Below are positions 1 through 4,796 of a stretch of 5,121 nucleotides of DNA, in pieces. The DNA comes from JALOAD01 sp023228995 [NCBI: Candidatus Muiribacterium halophilum] (GTDB lineage Bacteria; Muiribacteriota; Muiribacteriia; Muiribacteriales). The notes beneath the pieces are model-generated. The model saw only the letters and a list, made by a program, of their open reading frames with translations, searched no databases and had not been told where the DNA came from. The stretch spans positions 1 to 5,121 of the forward strand of contig JALOAD010000111.1 of assembly GCA_023228995.1 (NCBI GenBank), read 5' to 3'. The position numbers and the translations under genes were made by a program. Numbering within the stretch: the stretch's first letter is position 1; every line of letters starts with the position of its first letter.

Positions 1-101
1 TAATGAAAAGATGGTTTGGAAATCACATTGCTTCTATGAACGAGCCACTTGATTTTTCAAGTGTTATTAAAAAGAATAATCTTTTTAACGAAACACATTA
101 G
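1..101 (+). CDS. 3' end of an unidentified gene
   Basis: An open frame runs in from the left edge (reading frame starting at base 3) and ends at TAG 99-101. It gives about 32 residues, ending in FNETH. There is an ATG at base 3 with no visible promoter or leader, so a C-terminal fragment of a longer protein is more likely than a complete 32-residue peptide. The visible residues match no family I recognise. Its last codons lie inside two hairpins (67-88 and 93-117), and its stop is only 10 bases before the next start, so it is probably co-transcribed with the 226-residue gene that follows. Confidence 0.5.
   Translation, partial: MKRWFGNHIASMNEPLDFSSVIKKNNLFNETH
67..88 (+). repeat. 9-bp AT-rich inverted repeat near the end of the first gene
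   Basis: Arms TTAAAAAGA (67-75) and TCTTTTTAA (80-88) are perfect reverse complements around a 4-base loop. The arms are almost all A/T, so the hairpin would be weak alone. It lies in coding sequence, 4 bases before the second hairpin at 93-117. There is no downstream T-run, so it is not a convincing intrinsic terminator. Confidence 0.5.
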
Positions 102-117
102 TCTTTAGCTAATGTGT
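93..117 (+). promoter_or_regulatory. Hairpin joining upstream stop codon and downstream start codon
   Basis: Arms ACACATTAG (93-101) and CTAATGTGT (109-117) form a perfect 9-bp stem with a 7-base loop. The left arm ends with the TAG stop of the upstream gene, and the right arm contains the ATG (112-114) of the next gene. In RNA the start codon would be base-paired. Ribosomes finishing the upstream gene would cover and open the left arm, so translational coupling is the natural reading. There is no T-tract after the stem, which argues against termination. Confidence 0.6.
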
Positions 118-792
118 AGTTCATATAGAGTTATTCCATTTGATGGTTCTAAATGGGGTGTTGCACCAAAACATGATTTTTGGTATTCTTTTAATGATTT
201 AATTAAACAATTTGATCCTGGTTCTACGATACAACAATTTTTCAGATATATTTCAGTAATGTATGATGATTTTTTTGGTGAATTATTAGGCGAATTAACT
301 GATTTTAATGAAATAAAGAAAGCGTTCAATAAAATACAAAAACATTGTAAAGACAATTCAATCAAACTACAATATGAATATGGTGAGAAATATGGCTTTC
401 TTTCTCAGAAATTATTATCAGCATTCTTACATGATGACAATTTCTTCGATTGGATTGTTGAACAAATGAAACCAGAGAAAAATGGTTTTAAGTTATTAGA
501 TTATAAAGATTTAGATAATAAAGAATTAAACGGTAATCGTGAACTTTGGACAGATTCAAAATGTCTAATGATTTATTGCCCTGATGGTGAAAATAATAGA
601 TTATTAGATAGTGTGTTTAATCCTAAATGGAGAGTTCATATTCACACAAAAGATCCAGAATGGCAAGAATTTATATCTGACAAATCACCAGTTGAAATTA
701 AAGCGTTTGATGAGGATGAAATATATAAAATGTGGAAAAGTGGTGAAAATAAAACTGGTGCTTATATTTCTAAAATTGAAAGAATAGATTAA
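112..792 (+). CDS. Unknown 226-residue protein
   Basis: I do not recognise this protein. It looks soluble: no signal peptide and no membrane segment. The N-terminal part is rich in aromatic residues (WGVAPKHDFWYSF near residues 20-32), the middle is mixed and probably helical, and the C-terminal third carries several Trp, Asp and Glu residues. The start at 112 is fixed by an in-frame TAG at 106-108; the next in-frame Met is only at residue 50. There is no Shine-Dalgarno sequence and no TATATAA-type promoter box, unlike the genes that begin transcription units here. Instead the ATG lies in the right arm of a perfect hairpin (93-117), 10 bases after the previous stop, so it is probably translated by coupling to that gene. 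Its 3' end overlaps the convergent 241-residue gene by 4 bases. Confidence 0.8.
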   Translation: MCSSYRVIPFDGSKWGVAPKHDFWYSFNDLIKQFDPGSTIQQFFRYISVMYDDFFGELLGELTDFNEIKKAFNKIQKHCKDNSIKLQYEYGEKYGFLSQKLLSAFLHDDNFFDWIVEQMKPEKNGFKLLDYKDLDNKELNGNRELWTDSKCLMIYCPDGENNRLLDSVFNPKWRVHIHTKDPEWQEFISDKSPVEIKAFDEDEIYKMWKSGENKTGAYISKIERID

Positions 793-1514
793 TCATTTTT
801 ACTCCAACTTTCACCTTTATGTTTAGGTCTACTAGATTTTAATTCCATAGGGGGCATTATATCGAATTTTTCATTTAAGAATTTCTTCAATTCGTTTTCA
901 ACATAATGATGTGGTACTTCTTTATCATCAGGCTCATTAGCCATCTTTTCTGCTAATTCAACAGCAAATATCCTTAATACATCTTTTCTAACCATCTTAA
1001 TTAATTTATCTTCCATAACAAATGCACTATAGAACCAATCATCTTTCATAACATACTTTATTTCCCCTTCCATAAAAGCCATAGTACCTTTTATCACTTT
1101 TACTAAGAACTCATTATAATTCTTTTCTGGATTTTTAAGCATAGGTTGTATTATTTTGTTCAAGGCTCTACTCGCACCTAAGATATTTCCCGCTAACCAT
1201 AATGGGAAAAAGACAAAAGATAAAGCCATTGGCACGGCTCGGTGTATCATTTTGTAACCACCCTTTATAATTTCTCTTTTCTTCTTATATTTGATAGCAT
1301 CTTCAAATATGGATCTCAACACACCAAAAGTAAATTTCTTACCAGTCTTTCTAAAATGTTGGCTTAATTTACCTTCTCTACCAAGTTGTTTCTCATATTC
1401 AGCTTCTAGTTGTTCTGGTGACTTTTGCCAAATCTTACCAGATGTTATATCAGTTGGAATTTCTGCTATTTCTGCTTCAAATACAAAACCTTCAAAATCA
1501 TTAATAAATCGCAT
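789..1514 (-). CDS. Unknown 241-residue protein with one hydrophobic segment
   Basis: No known family is recognised. The N-terminus MRFINDFEGF resembles the start of the alarmone hydrolase in this window (MKYLSKFETY). A basic stretch, residues 76-92 (KYKKKREII and onward), precedes a hydrophobic segment at about 93-114 (VPMALSFVFFPLWLAGNIL), which could be one membrane span or a buried helix. The rest (115-241) is charged and probably helical, ending in a basic tail. An I-A-E triplet at residues 16-18 resembles the cleavage site of T4-type prohead proteases, but this is weak evidence. The gene has its own TATATAAT box 19 bases before the ATG and no Shine-Dalgarno sequence. It ends convergently with the 226-residue gene, sharing 4 bases. 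A membrane or virion-associated protein are both possible. Confidence 0.8.
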   Translation of the reverse strand: MRFINDFEGFVFEAEIAEIPTDITSGKIWQKSPEQLEAEYEKQLGREGKLSQHFRKTGKKFTFGVLRSIFEDAIKYKKKREIIKGGYKMIHRAVPMALSFVFFPLWLAGNILGASRALNKIIQPMLKNPEKNYNEFLVKVIKGTMAFMEGEIKYVMKDDWFYSAFVMEDKLIKMVRKDVLRIFAVELAEKMANEPDDKEVPHHYVENELKKFLNEKFDIMPPMELKSSRPKHKGESWSKND

Positions 1515-1522
1515 ACAAATTA

Positions 1523-1546
1523 GTATGTTTTTTATTATATATTAAT
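1523..1546 (-). promoter_or_regulatory. TATATAAT promoter box for the 241-residue gene
   Basis: On the minus strand the core TATATAAT (1541-1534) lies within ATTAATATATAATA, and 19 bases separate it from the ATG at 1514. The same core and spacing recur at six other starts in the window. Between core and gene, CATAC (1527-1523) can pair with GTATG (1516-1512), which contains the start codon. This is only 5 bp and may be chance. Confidence 0.55.
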
Positions 1547-1571
1547 CCATCAAAACAAAATAAAACAAAAG

Positions 1572-1606
1572 AAAAAACCAGCAAAAAAATAATTTACTAG
1601 TTTTTT
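1572..1606 (-). terminator. Probable intrinsic terminator of the thioredoxin gene
   Basis: Read on the minus strand, AAAAAACTAG (1606-1597) can pair with CTGGTTTTTT (1581-1572) over 10 bp with one G-U pair and a 15-base loop. A T-rich run follows (TTTTTTCTTTTGTTTTATTTTG). It begins 12 bases after the thioredoxin stop and before the promoter of the next gene. The stem is mostly A-U and the loop long, so this is a moderate call. Confidence 0.4.
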
Positions 1607-1618
1607 TTAATATTTAAT

Positions 1619-1960
1619 TTAAGCTAAAACTTCTAAATAATTCTTGATTGCTGTTTCTAATTTTTGTGCTGTTGTGAAACCAACAAATTTTTTGGTTTCT
1701 TTTCCGCAAATAATAACTGTGGGTAAACTCTTGATTGAGAATAATTCCGCTAATTCATACTCTTCTTCAACGTTTACTTTATAGAATTCAATTTCACCGT
1801 ATTCTTTACTTAATTCTTTTAATATTGTTTCTTGAGGCTTACATGGTTGGCACCAATCTGCATAAAAATCCAATATTATTGTCTTCCCTTTATAACTCCA
1901 TTTCCCATTGTTCACTACGAACCCTTTACTCAATAATTCACTTGTTGTAATTCTATTCAT
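1619..1960 (-). CDS. Thioredoxin
   Basis: A 113-residue single-domain thioredoxin, close to the usual 105-110 residues. It is a cytosolic dithiol-disulfide reductase. The active site is W36-C37-Q38-P39-C40, within DFYADWCQPCK. D31 sits where the buried Asp26 of E. coli thioredoxin lies, and the cis-proline loop is S78-L79-P80-T81. The strand pattern (ILDFYADW, IEFYKVNVEEE, LPTVIICGKE) covers the fold. Position 2 between the cysteines is Gln rather than the standard Gly, a change that can shift redox potential or partner choice. There is no signal peptide, so it probably acts in the cytoplasm; phage thioredoxins and glutaredoxins often serve ribonucleotide reductase, but no reductase gene is in the window. 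It has its own promoter box 19 bases upstream and is followed by a probable terminator, so it looks monocistronic. A specific gene symbol is not justified. Confidence 0.93.
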   Translation of the reverse strand: MNRITTSELLSKGFVVNNGKWSYKGKTIILDFYADWCQPCKPQETILKELSKEYGEIEFYKVNVEEEYELAELFSIKSLPTVIICGKETKKFVGFTTAQKLETAIKNYLEVLA

Positions 1961-1979
1961 AAGTAAGATTTGTTTTATT

Positions 1980-1991
1980 TTTATATATTAA
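1980..1991 (-). promoter_or_regulatory. TATATAAA promoter box for thioredoxin
   Basis: The minus-strand sequence TTAATATATAAA (1991-1980) has its core at 1987-1980, 19 bases from the ATG at 1960. This is identical in spacing to the box before the 241-residue gene and nearly identical in sequence. No inverted repeat reaching the start codon is visible here. Confidence 0.55.
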
Positions 1992-2062
1992 ATCACCCAC
2001 AATTTTTACCTAAAATTAATGACTTTTTGTATATTTTTTTCTAATTTAGAATGACAAAAAAT

Positions 2063-2254
2063 TTACTCAATTCTCTGAAATTTTATATTTTTATCATTAT
2101 TGAATAATTCATCACCAATTCTCATTCTTCTTAACATTATCATAAAATTTGCAGACAACATCATTCTTGCAACTTCATCATATGTCAATTCTTCAGAATA
2201 TTCATTGTTTCCAACTTTTGTTGCTTTCCATTTCCAATTTATAAAATCACTCAT
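2063..2254 (-). CDS. Unknown 63-residue protein behind the methyltransferase
   Basis: A small protein with no recognised family. Its first third is Trp/Lys rich (WKWKATKV), followed by an acidic stretch (SEELTYDEVARMM) and a helix rich in Met and Arg (MIMLRRMRIGDELF). It has no signal peptide. It starts 8 bases after the methyltransferase stop and lacks the TATATAA-type box at the usual 18-22 base distance, so it is most likely the second gene of that transcript. The leader is TAATTAAAAAA with no Shine-Dalgarno sequence. A partner of the methyltransferase is possible from position only. Confidence 0.7.
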   Translation of the reverse strand: MSDFINWKWKATKVGNNEYSEELTYDEVARMMLSANFMIMLRRMRIGDELFNNDKNIKFQRIE

Positions 2255-2262
2255 TTTTTTAA

Positions 2263-3288
2263 TTATTTTTTCTCAAACAGAAAAATATATTCATGCTTAA
2301 AGACATAAAAACCACCTATTATTGCTCTATATCTCCATAAATTTGATTGTTGGTCTTTACCTTTTGTGTGCTTGAAATTTTTAACTACTATACTTTTCAA
2401 TTTGTAATTTCTTTTCAATACTTCTTGCATTGAATAAAATCCCAAAGGAATCCATTCACTCTTAGCATACATATCCGATATTACTAATACAAAATGCCTA
2501 CCTTTTTCTAATACTTCTGTAGTATTATCTACAATTTTACCAAAGTTTTCCAAAAAAGTTTCTAAATCGTTACAATTTGATAAATCTTTTTCATCATCTG
2601 AAAACTTTATAATATTCCAATATGGTGGATGCATCAATACTAATTGGGCTTTATCAATACCTAATCTATCAAATTCTTCTCTGAAATTAACTTCCATACT
2701 ATCAGAATTAATAATCTCATTAATAACATTATGTTTATTTGGCTCTTTTGATAAATTTTCTTCCGCAAAATCAGCAATATCTTCTTGTAACTCAACACCA
2801 ACACAATTTCTACCTAATCTTTGTGTCTCAATCATTGTTGTACCACCACCAAGGAAAGGATCTATAACTGTATCACCTTTCTTTGTAAATCTTTTGATAA
2901 ATTGGTTTGGTATTTGTGGTATATAGTTACCATGATATGTATTAGAATGTGCACCAGATGAATCTCTTTTATCTATTAACCACAAAGAATCTGTCATAAT
3001 ATCTTCATATTCTTTCCATCTGTTAAGGTTCATATCGGATACCTTACTCTGCTTAAACTCTGTTAAACTTTTATGTAAAATCCTGACATAATGTTTAGTT
3101 CTATCTAAACCCTTGGTGTCAAGTATTTGTTGTAATTCTTCATTTAGAATATCAGAATCCACTATGATATTTCCATTTTCTAATGTACTTTCTTTCTTAG
3201 AATTTCTAATTTCTTTTACAACACTTCTAATCTCCTTTAAGTCTTCAGAAACAAGTAATTCTAATAACTTCTCTATAATTTCTTGCAT
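2263..3288 (-). CDS. DNA N4-cytosine/N6-adenine methyltransferase
   Basis: A 341-residue S-adenosylmethionine-dependent amino-methyltransferase acting on DNA bases. Motif I, D143-PFLGGG-TT151, is the AdoMet-binding loop, and VGVE166 supplies the acidic motif II residue. H220-PPYW224 occupies the catalytic motif IV position, and a late HEY (332-334) strand closes the fold. The region around HGNYIPQIPNQF (119-130) precedes motif I like motif X. The order X-I-IV differs from the common IV-first order of the N6_N4_Mtase (beta) group. Motif IV begins with His instead of the usual Asp, Asn or Ser, so base specificity cannot be read from it. The first 90 residues are a helical extension of unknown role. 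The frame stays open to 3528, but that extension overlaps the 66-residue gene; ATG 3288 is chosen because it lies 22 bases after a promoter box and directly after a hairpin. No restriction gene is seen nearby, so it is an orphan here. Confidence 0.88.
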   Translation of the reverse strand: MQEIIEKLLELLVSEDLKEIRSVVKEIRNSKKESTLENGNIIVDSDILNEELQQILDTKGLDRTKHYVRILHKSLTEFKQSKVSDMNLNRWKEYEDIMTDSLWLIDKRDSSGAHSNTYHGNYIPQIPNQFIKRFTKKGDTVIDPFLGGGTTMIETQRLGRNCVGVELQEDIADFAEENLSKEPNKHNVINEIINSDSMEVNFREEFDRLGIDKAQLVLMHPPYWNIIKFSDDEKDLSNCNDLETFLENFGKIVDNTTEVLEKGRHFVLVISDMYAKSEWIPLGFYSMQEVLKRNYKLKSIVVKNFKHTKGKDQQSNLWRYRAIIGGFYVFKHEYIFLFEKK

Positions 3289-3325
3289 AAAAAAGAGGAA
3301 TATATTTTTGTTTATATATTCCTCT
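3289..3325 (-). terminator. 12-bp hairpin plus T6: terminator of the 66-residue gene, start-region fold of the methyltransferase
   Basis: On the minus strand AGAGGAATATAT (3325-3314) and ATATATTCCTCT (3305-3294) are perfect complements around an 8-base loop, followed immediately by six T and then the methyltransferase ATG (3288). This is a classic intrinsic terminator shape, 19 bases after the stop of the 66-residue gene. The left arm contains part of the TATATAAA promoter box, so transcripts begun at that promoter would lack the left arm and not fold. It may therefore block readthrough expression of the methyltransferase while allowing expression from its own promoter. Confidence 0.65.
3311..3318 (-). 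promoter_or_regulatory. TATATAAA promoter box for the methyltransferase
   Basis: The core TATATAAA (3318-3311, minus strand) lies 22 bases from the ATG at 3288 and inside the left arm and loop of the hairpin at 3294-3325. It matches the boxes before six other starts in the window. Its position supports 3288 rather than any start further upstream. Confidence 0.5.
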
Positions 3326-3343
3326 AATACAAGCCTAATCTCT

Positions 3344-3544
3344 CTATTTATTCTTTTTAGCTTTTCCTTTTGGATTTCCTTTTCCTTTTTTCTTTTCAGT
3401 TGGCTCTTCCTTTGGTTTTTGGAATGCTCTAACTTTTTCTTTCCATTCAGATTTTGGACAATAATTCCAACCCTCTTTGCGCATTCTGTCTGCATCCTTT
3501 TCACTGACCCTTTTGATTTGGTCTCCAAGTTTCATCGTTTTCAT
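3344..3544 (-). CDS. Small basic protein with lysine-rich tail (66 residues)
   Basis: A compact N-terminal unit (residues 1-41) contains GW26NYC29PKSEWK, and a low-complexity Lys/Gly/Pro tail follows (about 43-66, with KKKGKGNPKGKAKKNK). The tail would be disordered and strongly basic, suggesting nucleic-acid binding or an anchoring role; this is inference. I do not recognise a named family. ATG 3544 is chosen because it is 21 bases after a TATATAAG box. The open frame runs to an ATG at 3604, but that start would place the promoter box inside the gene and overlap the preceding gene. ATG 3535 is a possible second start. The stop is followed by a strong hairpin terminator. The tail-coding DNA (about 3347-3420) is a pyrimidine-rich CCTTTT-type run on the plus strand. 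Confidence 0.72.
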   Translation of the reverse strand: MKTMKLGDQIKRVSEKDADRMRKEGWNYCPKSEWKEKVRAFQKPKEEPTEKKKGKGNPKGKAKKNK

Positions 3545-3580
3545 ATGTTTTGACTTATTTTTTATCTTATATATGAAAAC
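3537..3580 (-). promoter_or_regulatory. 10-bp inverted repeat linking promoter box and start codon of the 66-residue gene
   Basis: On the minus strand GTTTTCATAT (3580-3571) and ATATGAAAAC (3546-3537) are perfect complements separated by 24 bases. The right arm contains the ATG at 3544 and the left arm overlaps the promoter core at 3573-3566. RNA read through from the upstream operon could pair and cover the start codon; RNA begun at the local promoter would lack the left arm. Confidence 0.55.
3566..3573 (-). promoter_or_regulatory. TATATAAG promoter box for the 66-residue gene
   Basis: The core TATATAAG (3573-3566) is followed by ATAAAAAATAAG and lies 21 bases before the ATG at 3544, in the 47-base gap between two minus-strand genes. 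It agrees in sequence and spacing with the other boxes in this window. Confidence 0.5.
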
Positions 3581-3591
3581 AGAAAAGATGT

Positions 3592-3900
3592 TTAATCTTC
3601 CCACCTATTATTTGTTACTTCATCTCTTGCCATAGAATCTACAAAGTCTTTGAACTTTTGAACTGTTTCAAGTGTATAGATACCATCTTCTGTTGGATCA
3701 TTTTCTTGTTTCTCTTTAATCTTATATGAATCAAGATGTTTTGCTATTACCATTAAACCATCAAGATTTATATGATTTCCACCACCTTGTTCTACTTTAC
3801 TCATTGCATCTTCTAAATAAGTTACACAATCAGAAATTGCTTTTGTTGGATAACTCATCATATCCTGAACATTTAGTTCATTTACTTTCTTTATTTTCAT
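3592..3900 (-). CDS. Unknown 102-residue protein coupled to the alarmone hydrolase
   Basis: No family is recognised. The protein is soluble and mostly charged: a basic start (MKIKKVNELN), a probable helix with YLEDAMSKVEQ near residues 28-38, a GGGNHINLDGL turn (39-49), a KHLDSYKIKEKQ helix and an acidic C-terminus. Its ATG overlaps the TGA stop of the upstream hydrolase as ATGA (3900-3897), the typical signature of translational coupling in one operon, and it has no promoter box of its own. A function linked to the hydrolase, such as a partner or regulator, is suggested only by this arrangement. Confidence 0.8.
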   Translation of the reverse strand: MKIKKVNELNVQDMMSYPTKAISDCVTYLEDAMSKVEQGGGNHINLDGLMVIAKHLDSYKIKEKQENDPTEDGIYTLETVQKFKDFVDSMARDEVTNNRWED

Positions 3901-4517
3901 AATACTACATTTAATTTATGTCTAATCTTATCAACTAATTTCTTTTGAGTTTCAGATAATTCTCTATACCATTCAACTTCATCAATTATATTCTTTGTCT
4001 GTAAAGCATATTTTCTTGCCCATTTTTTTCTTTTTTCATCATTACCAGCCATAATATCCTTAAAATCATATAAGTTATGTAATCTGTCTGCTAACTTGAT
4101 AACAAGTGCCCAAGAACTAATATTTATCATTCTATCAATCAAATATTCTTCTTTACCTGATATTGCAATTTTATCTTTATCACTTGTTAATTCACCTACA
4201 AGTGAAGCAACCAATTCACCAAAAATATGTCTTATTTCTTCAACAGTCACATCAGTGTCTTCCACAGTATCATGTAAATAAGCGGCAGCAATTAAATGAG
4301 CAATGTATTCTGAATCTTTTATTTCGTGTACAATCTTGGCTACTGTATCAGGATGACTAAAATATGGAACTCTCTCACCAGTAGGACTTTCACCTTTTCT
4401 ATATACTCCTTTATGAGCATCTTCAGCAAATTTATATGCAGTTTTTACTTTGTTTATAAACTTCATAAGTCTATATCTTTGTGGATCGTATGTTTCAAAT
4501 TTACTTAAATACTTCAT
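3897..4517 (-). CDS. Small alarmone hydrolase (HD domain, SpoT/Mesh1-like)
   Basis: A 206-residue stand-alone HD-domain protein of the RelA/SpoT hydrolase type (HD_4/Mesh1-like), expected to remove pyrophosphate from the 3' position of (p)ppGpp or related alarmones, using Mn2+. The metal and catalytic signatures are all present: AH35KG, FSH55P, the H82-D83-TVE86-D87 motif, and KLAD144RLHN. Their order and spacing follow the hydrolase half of Rel/SpoT. There is no synthetase, TGS or ACT domain, so it is hydrolase only. Residues 1-18 (MKYLSKFETYDPQRYRL) are a short N-terminal extension before the HD fold. It could instead act on other nucleotides, as some HD proteins do, but the HDTVED and ADRLHN motifs favour an alarmone. 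It begins a two-gene operon, diverges from the 80-residue gene, and has a TATATTAC box 19 bases upstream. Family knowledge: phage copies can counter the stringent response or toxic alarmone synthetases. Confidence 0.88.
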   Translation of the reverse strand: MKYLSKFETYDPQRYRLMKFINKVKTAYKFAEDAHKGVYRKGESPTGERVPYFSHPDTVAKIVHEIKDSEYIAHLIAAAYLHDTVEDTDVTVEEIRHIFGELVASLVGELTSDKDKIAISGKEEYLIDRMINISSWALVIKLADRLHNLYDFKDIMAGNDEKRKKWARKYALQTKNIIDEVEWYRELSETQKKLVDKIRHKLNVVL

Positions 4518-4524
4518 AAAACTA

Positions 4525-4544
4525 TATATTAAAATAGTAATATA
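4525..4544. promoter_or_regulatory. Back-to-back divergent promoter boxes
   Basis: The 35-base gap between the divergent starts at 4517 and 4553 holds two boxes: TATATTAA on the plus strand (4525-4532, 20 bases before ATG 4553) and TATATTAC on the minus strand (4544-4537, 19 bases before ATG 4517). Together they form a 7-bp inverted repeat, TATATTA and TAATATA, around six bases. The two promoters are so close that polymerase could probably bind only one at a time. A second minus-strand match, TATATAGT at 4528-4521, is only 3 bases from ATG 4517 and is not preferred. Confidence 0.5.
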
Positions 4545-4552
4545 AAATTATT

Positions 4553-4795
4553 ATGACAAATATAGAATTTATAGCAAAATATCCAGATACAGGCGAAAAT
4601 GGTATTATCAGTTTACAAAAAGTTGGTGATACGATCTCTATTATCCAATATCTTAAAAGAATCAAAGACTATGATTCTATAAAATCACTTGGTTTACAAG
4701 ATTTTATGAAAGATATGAGGAAATGTTTTGGCACATCAACAGAATTCAAGGTAGCACAAAGAGAAAAGAAATTAAAACGAATACTTAATATATAA
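4553..4795 (+). CDS. Unknown 80-residue protein
   Basis: No family is recognised. The N-terminal half looks like a small beta unit (TNIEFIAKYPDTGENGIISLQKVGDTISIIQYL), followed by helices with a basic C-terminus (KVAQREKKLKRILNI). There is one Cys at about residue 58 and no signal peptide or membrane segment. It has its own promoter box 20 bases upstream, in the divergent region shared with the alarmone hydrolase. Its TAA stop (4793-4795) is part of the TATATAAT box of the next gene, so the two genes are packed end to end. Confidence 0.75.
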   Translation: MTNIEFIAKYPDTGENGIISLQKVGDTISIIQYLKRIKDYDSIKSLGLQDFMKDMRKCFGTSTEFKVAQREKKLKRILNI

Positions 4796-4796
4796 T
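4789..4796 (+). promoter_or_regulatory. TATATAAT promoter box for the YiiX-like gene
   Basis: TATATAAT, preceded by TTAA, is 18 bases from the ATG at 4815 and includes the TAA stop of the upstream gene. The extended form TTAATATATAAT is identical to the box before the 241-residue gene at 1514. Confidence 0.55.

Noticed and set aside
105-365. 86-codon minus-strand open frame opposite the 226-residue gene
   Set aside because: It is a shadow of the plus-strand gene with no upstream box and an unlikely Cys/Ser/Asn-rich composition.
1291-1545. 84-codon plus-strand open frame opposite the 241-residue gene
   Set aside because: It is antisense to a better-supported gene, has no leader or box, and its composition is typical of a shadow frame.
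2039-2051. Palindrome TTCTAATTTAGAA as a terminator after the 63-residue gene
   Set aside because: The stem would be at most 5 bp with a 3-base loop, and on the minus strand it is followed by A, not T. No terminator is assigned here.
2267-2285. 7-bp A-T hairpin over the end of the methyltransferase gene
   Set aside because: The arms are almost pure A/T homopolymer (TTTTTCT and AGAAAAA) in a Phe/Lys-rich coding end, so chance is likely. It has no T-tract on the coding strand.
3289-3528. 80-codon upstream extension of the methyltransferase frame to an ATG at 3528
   Set aside because: It overlaps the 66-residue gene in another frame, runs through the hairpin and promoter at 3294-3325, and encodes a low-complexity Lys/Glu string created by the neighbouring gene's A-rich tail.
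3113-3553. 146-codon plus-strand open frame opposite the methyltransferase
   Set aside because: It is rich in Phe/Ser/Ile, as expected for the complement of Lys/Glu-rich AT-rich coding sequence. It has no promoter box and lies antisense to a clear gene.
3545-3604. 20-codon extension of the 66-residue gene to an ATG at 3604
   Set aside because: It would cover the promoter box and overlap the end of the preceding gene; ATG 3544 has the normal box spacing.
4521-4528. TATATAGT on the minus strand as promoter of the alarmone hydrolase
   Set aside because: It is only 3 bases from the ATG, so transcription would start inside the gene. The TATATTAC box at 4544-4537 has the normal 19-base spacing.
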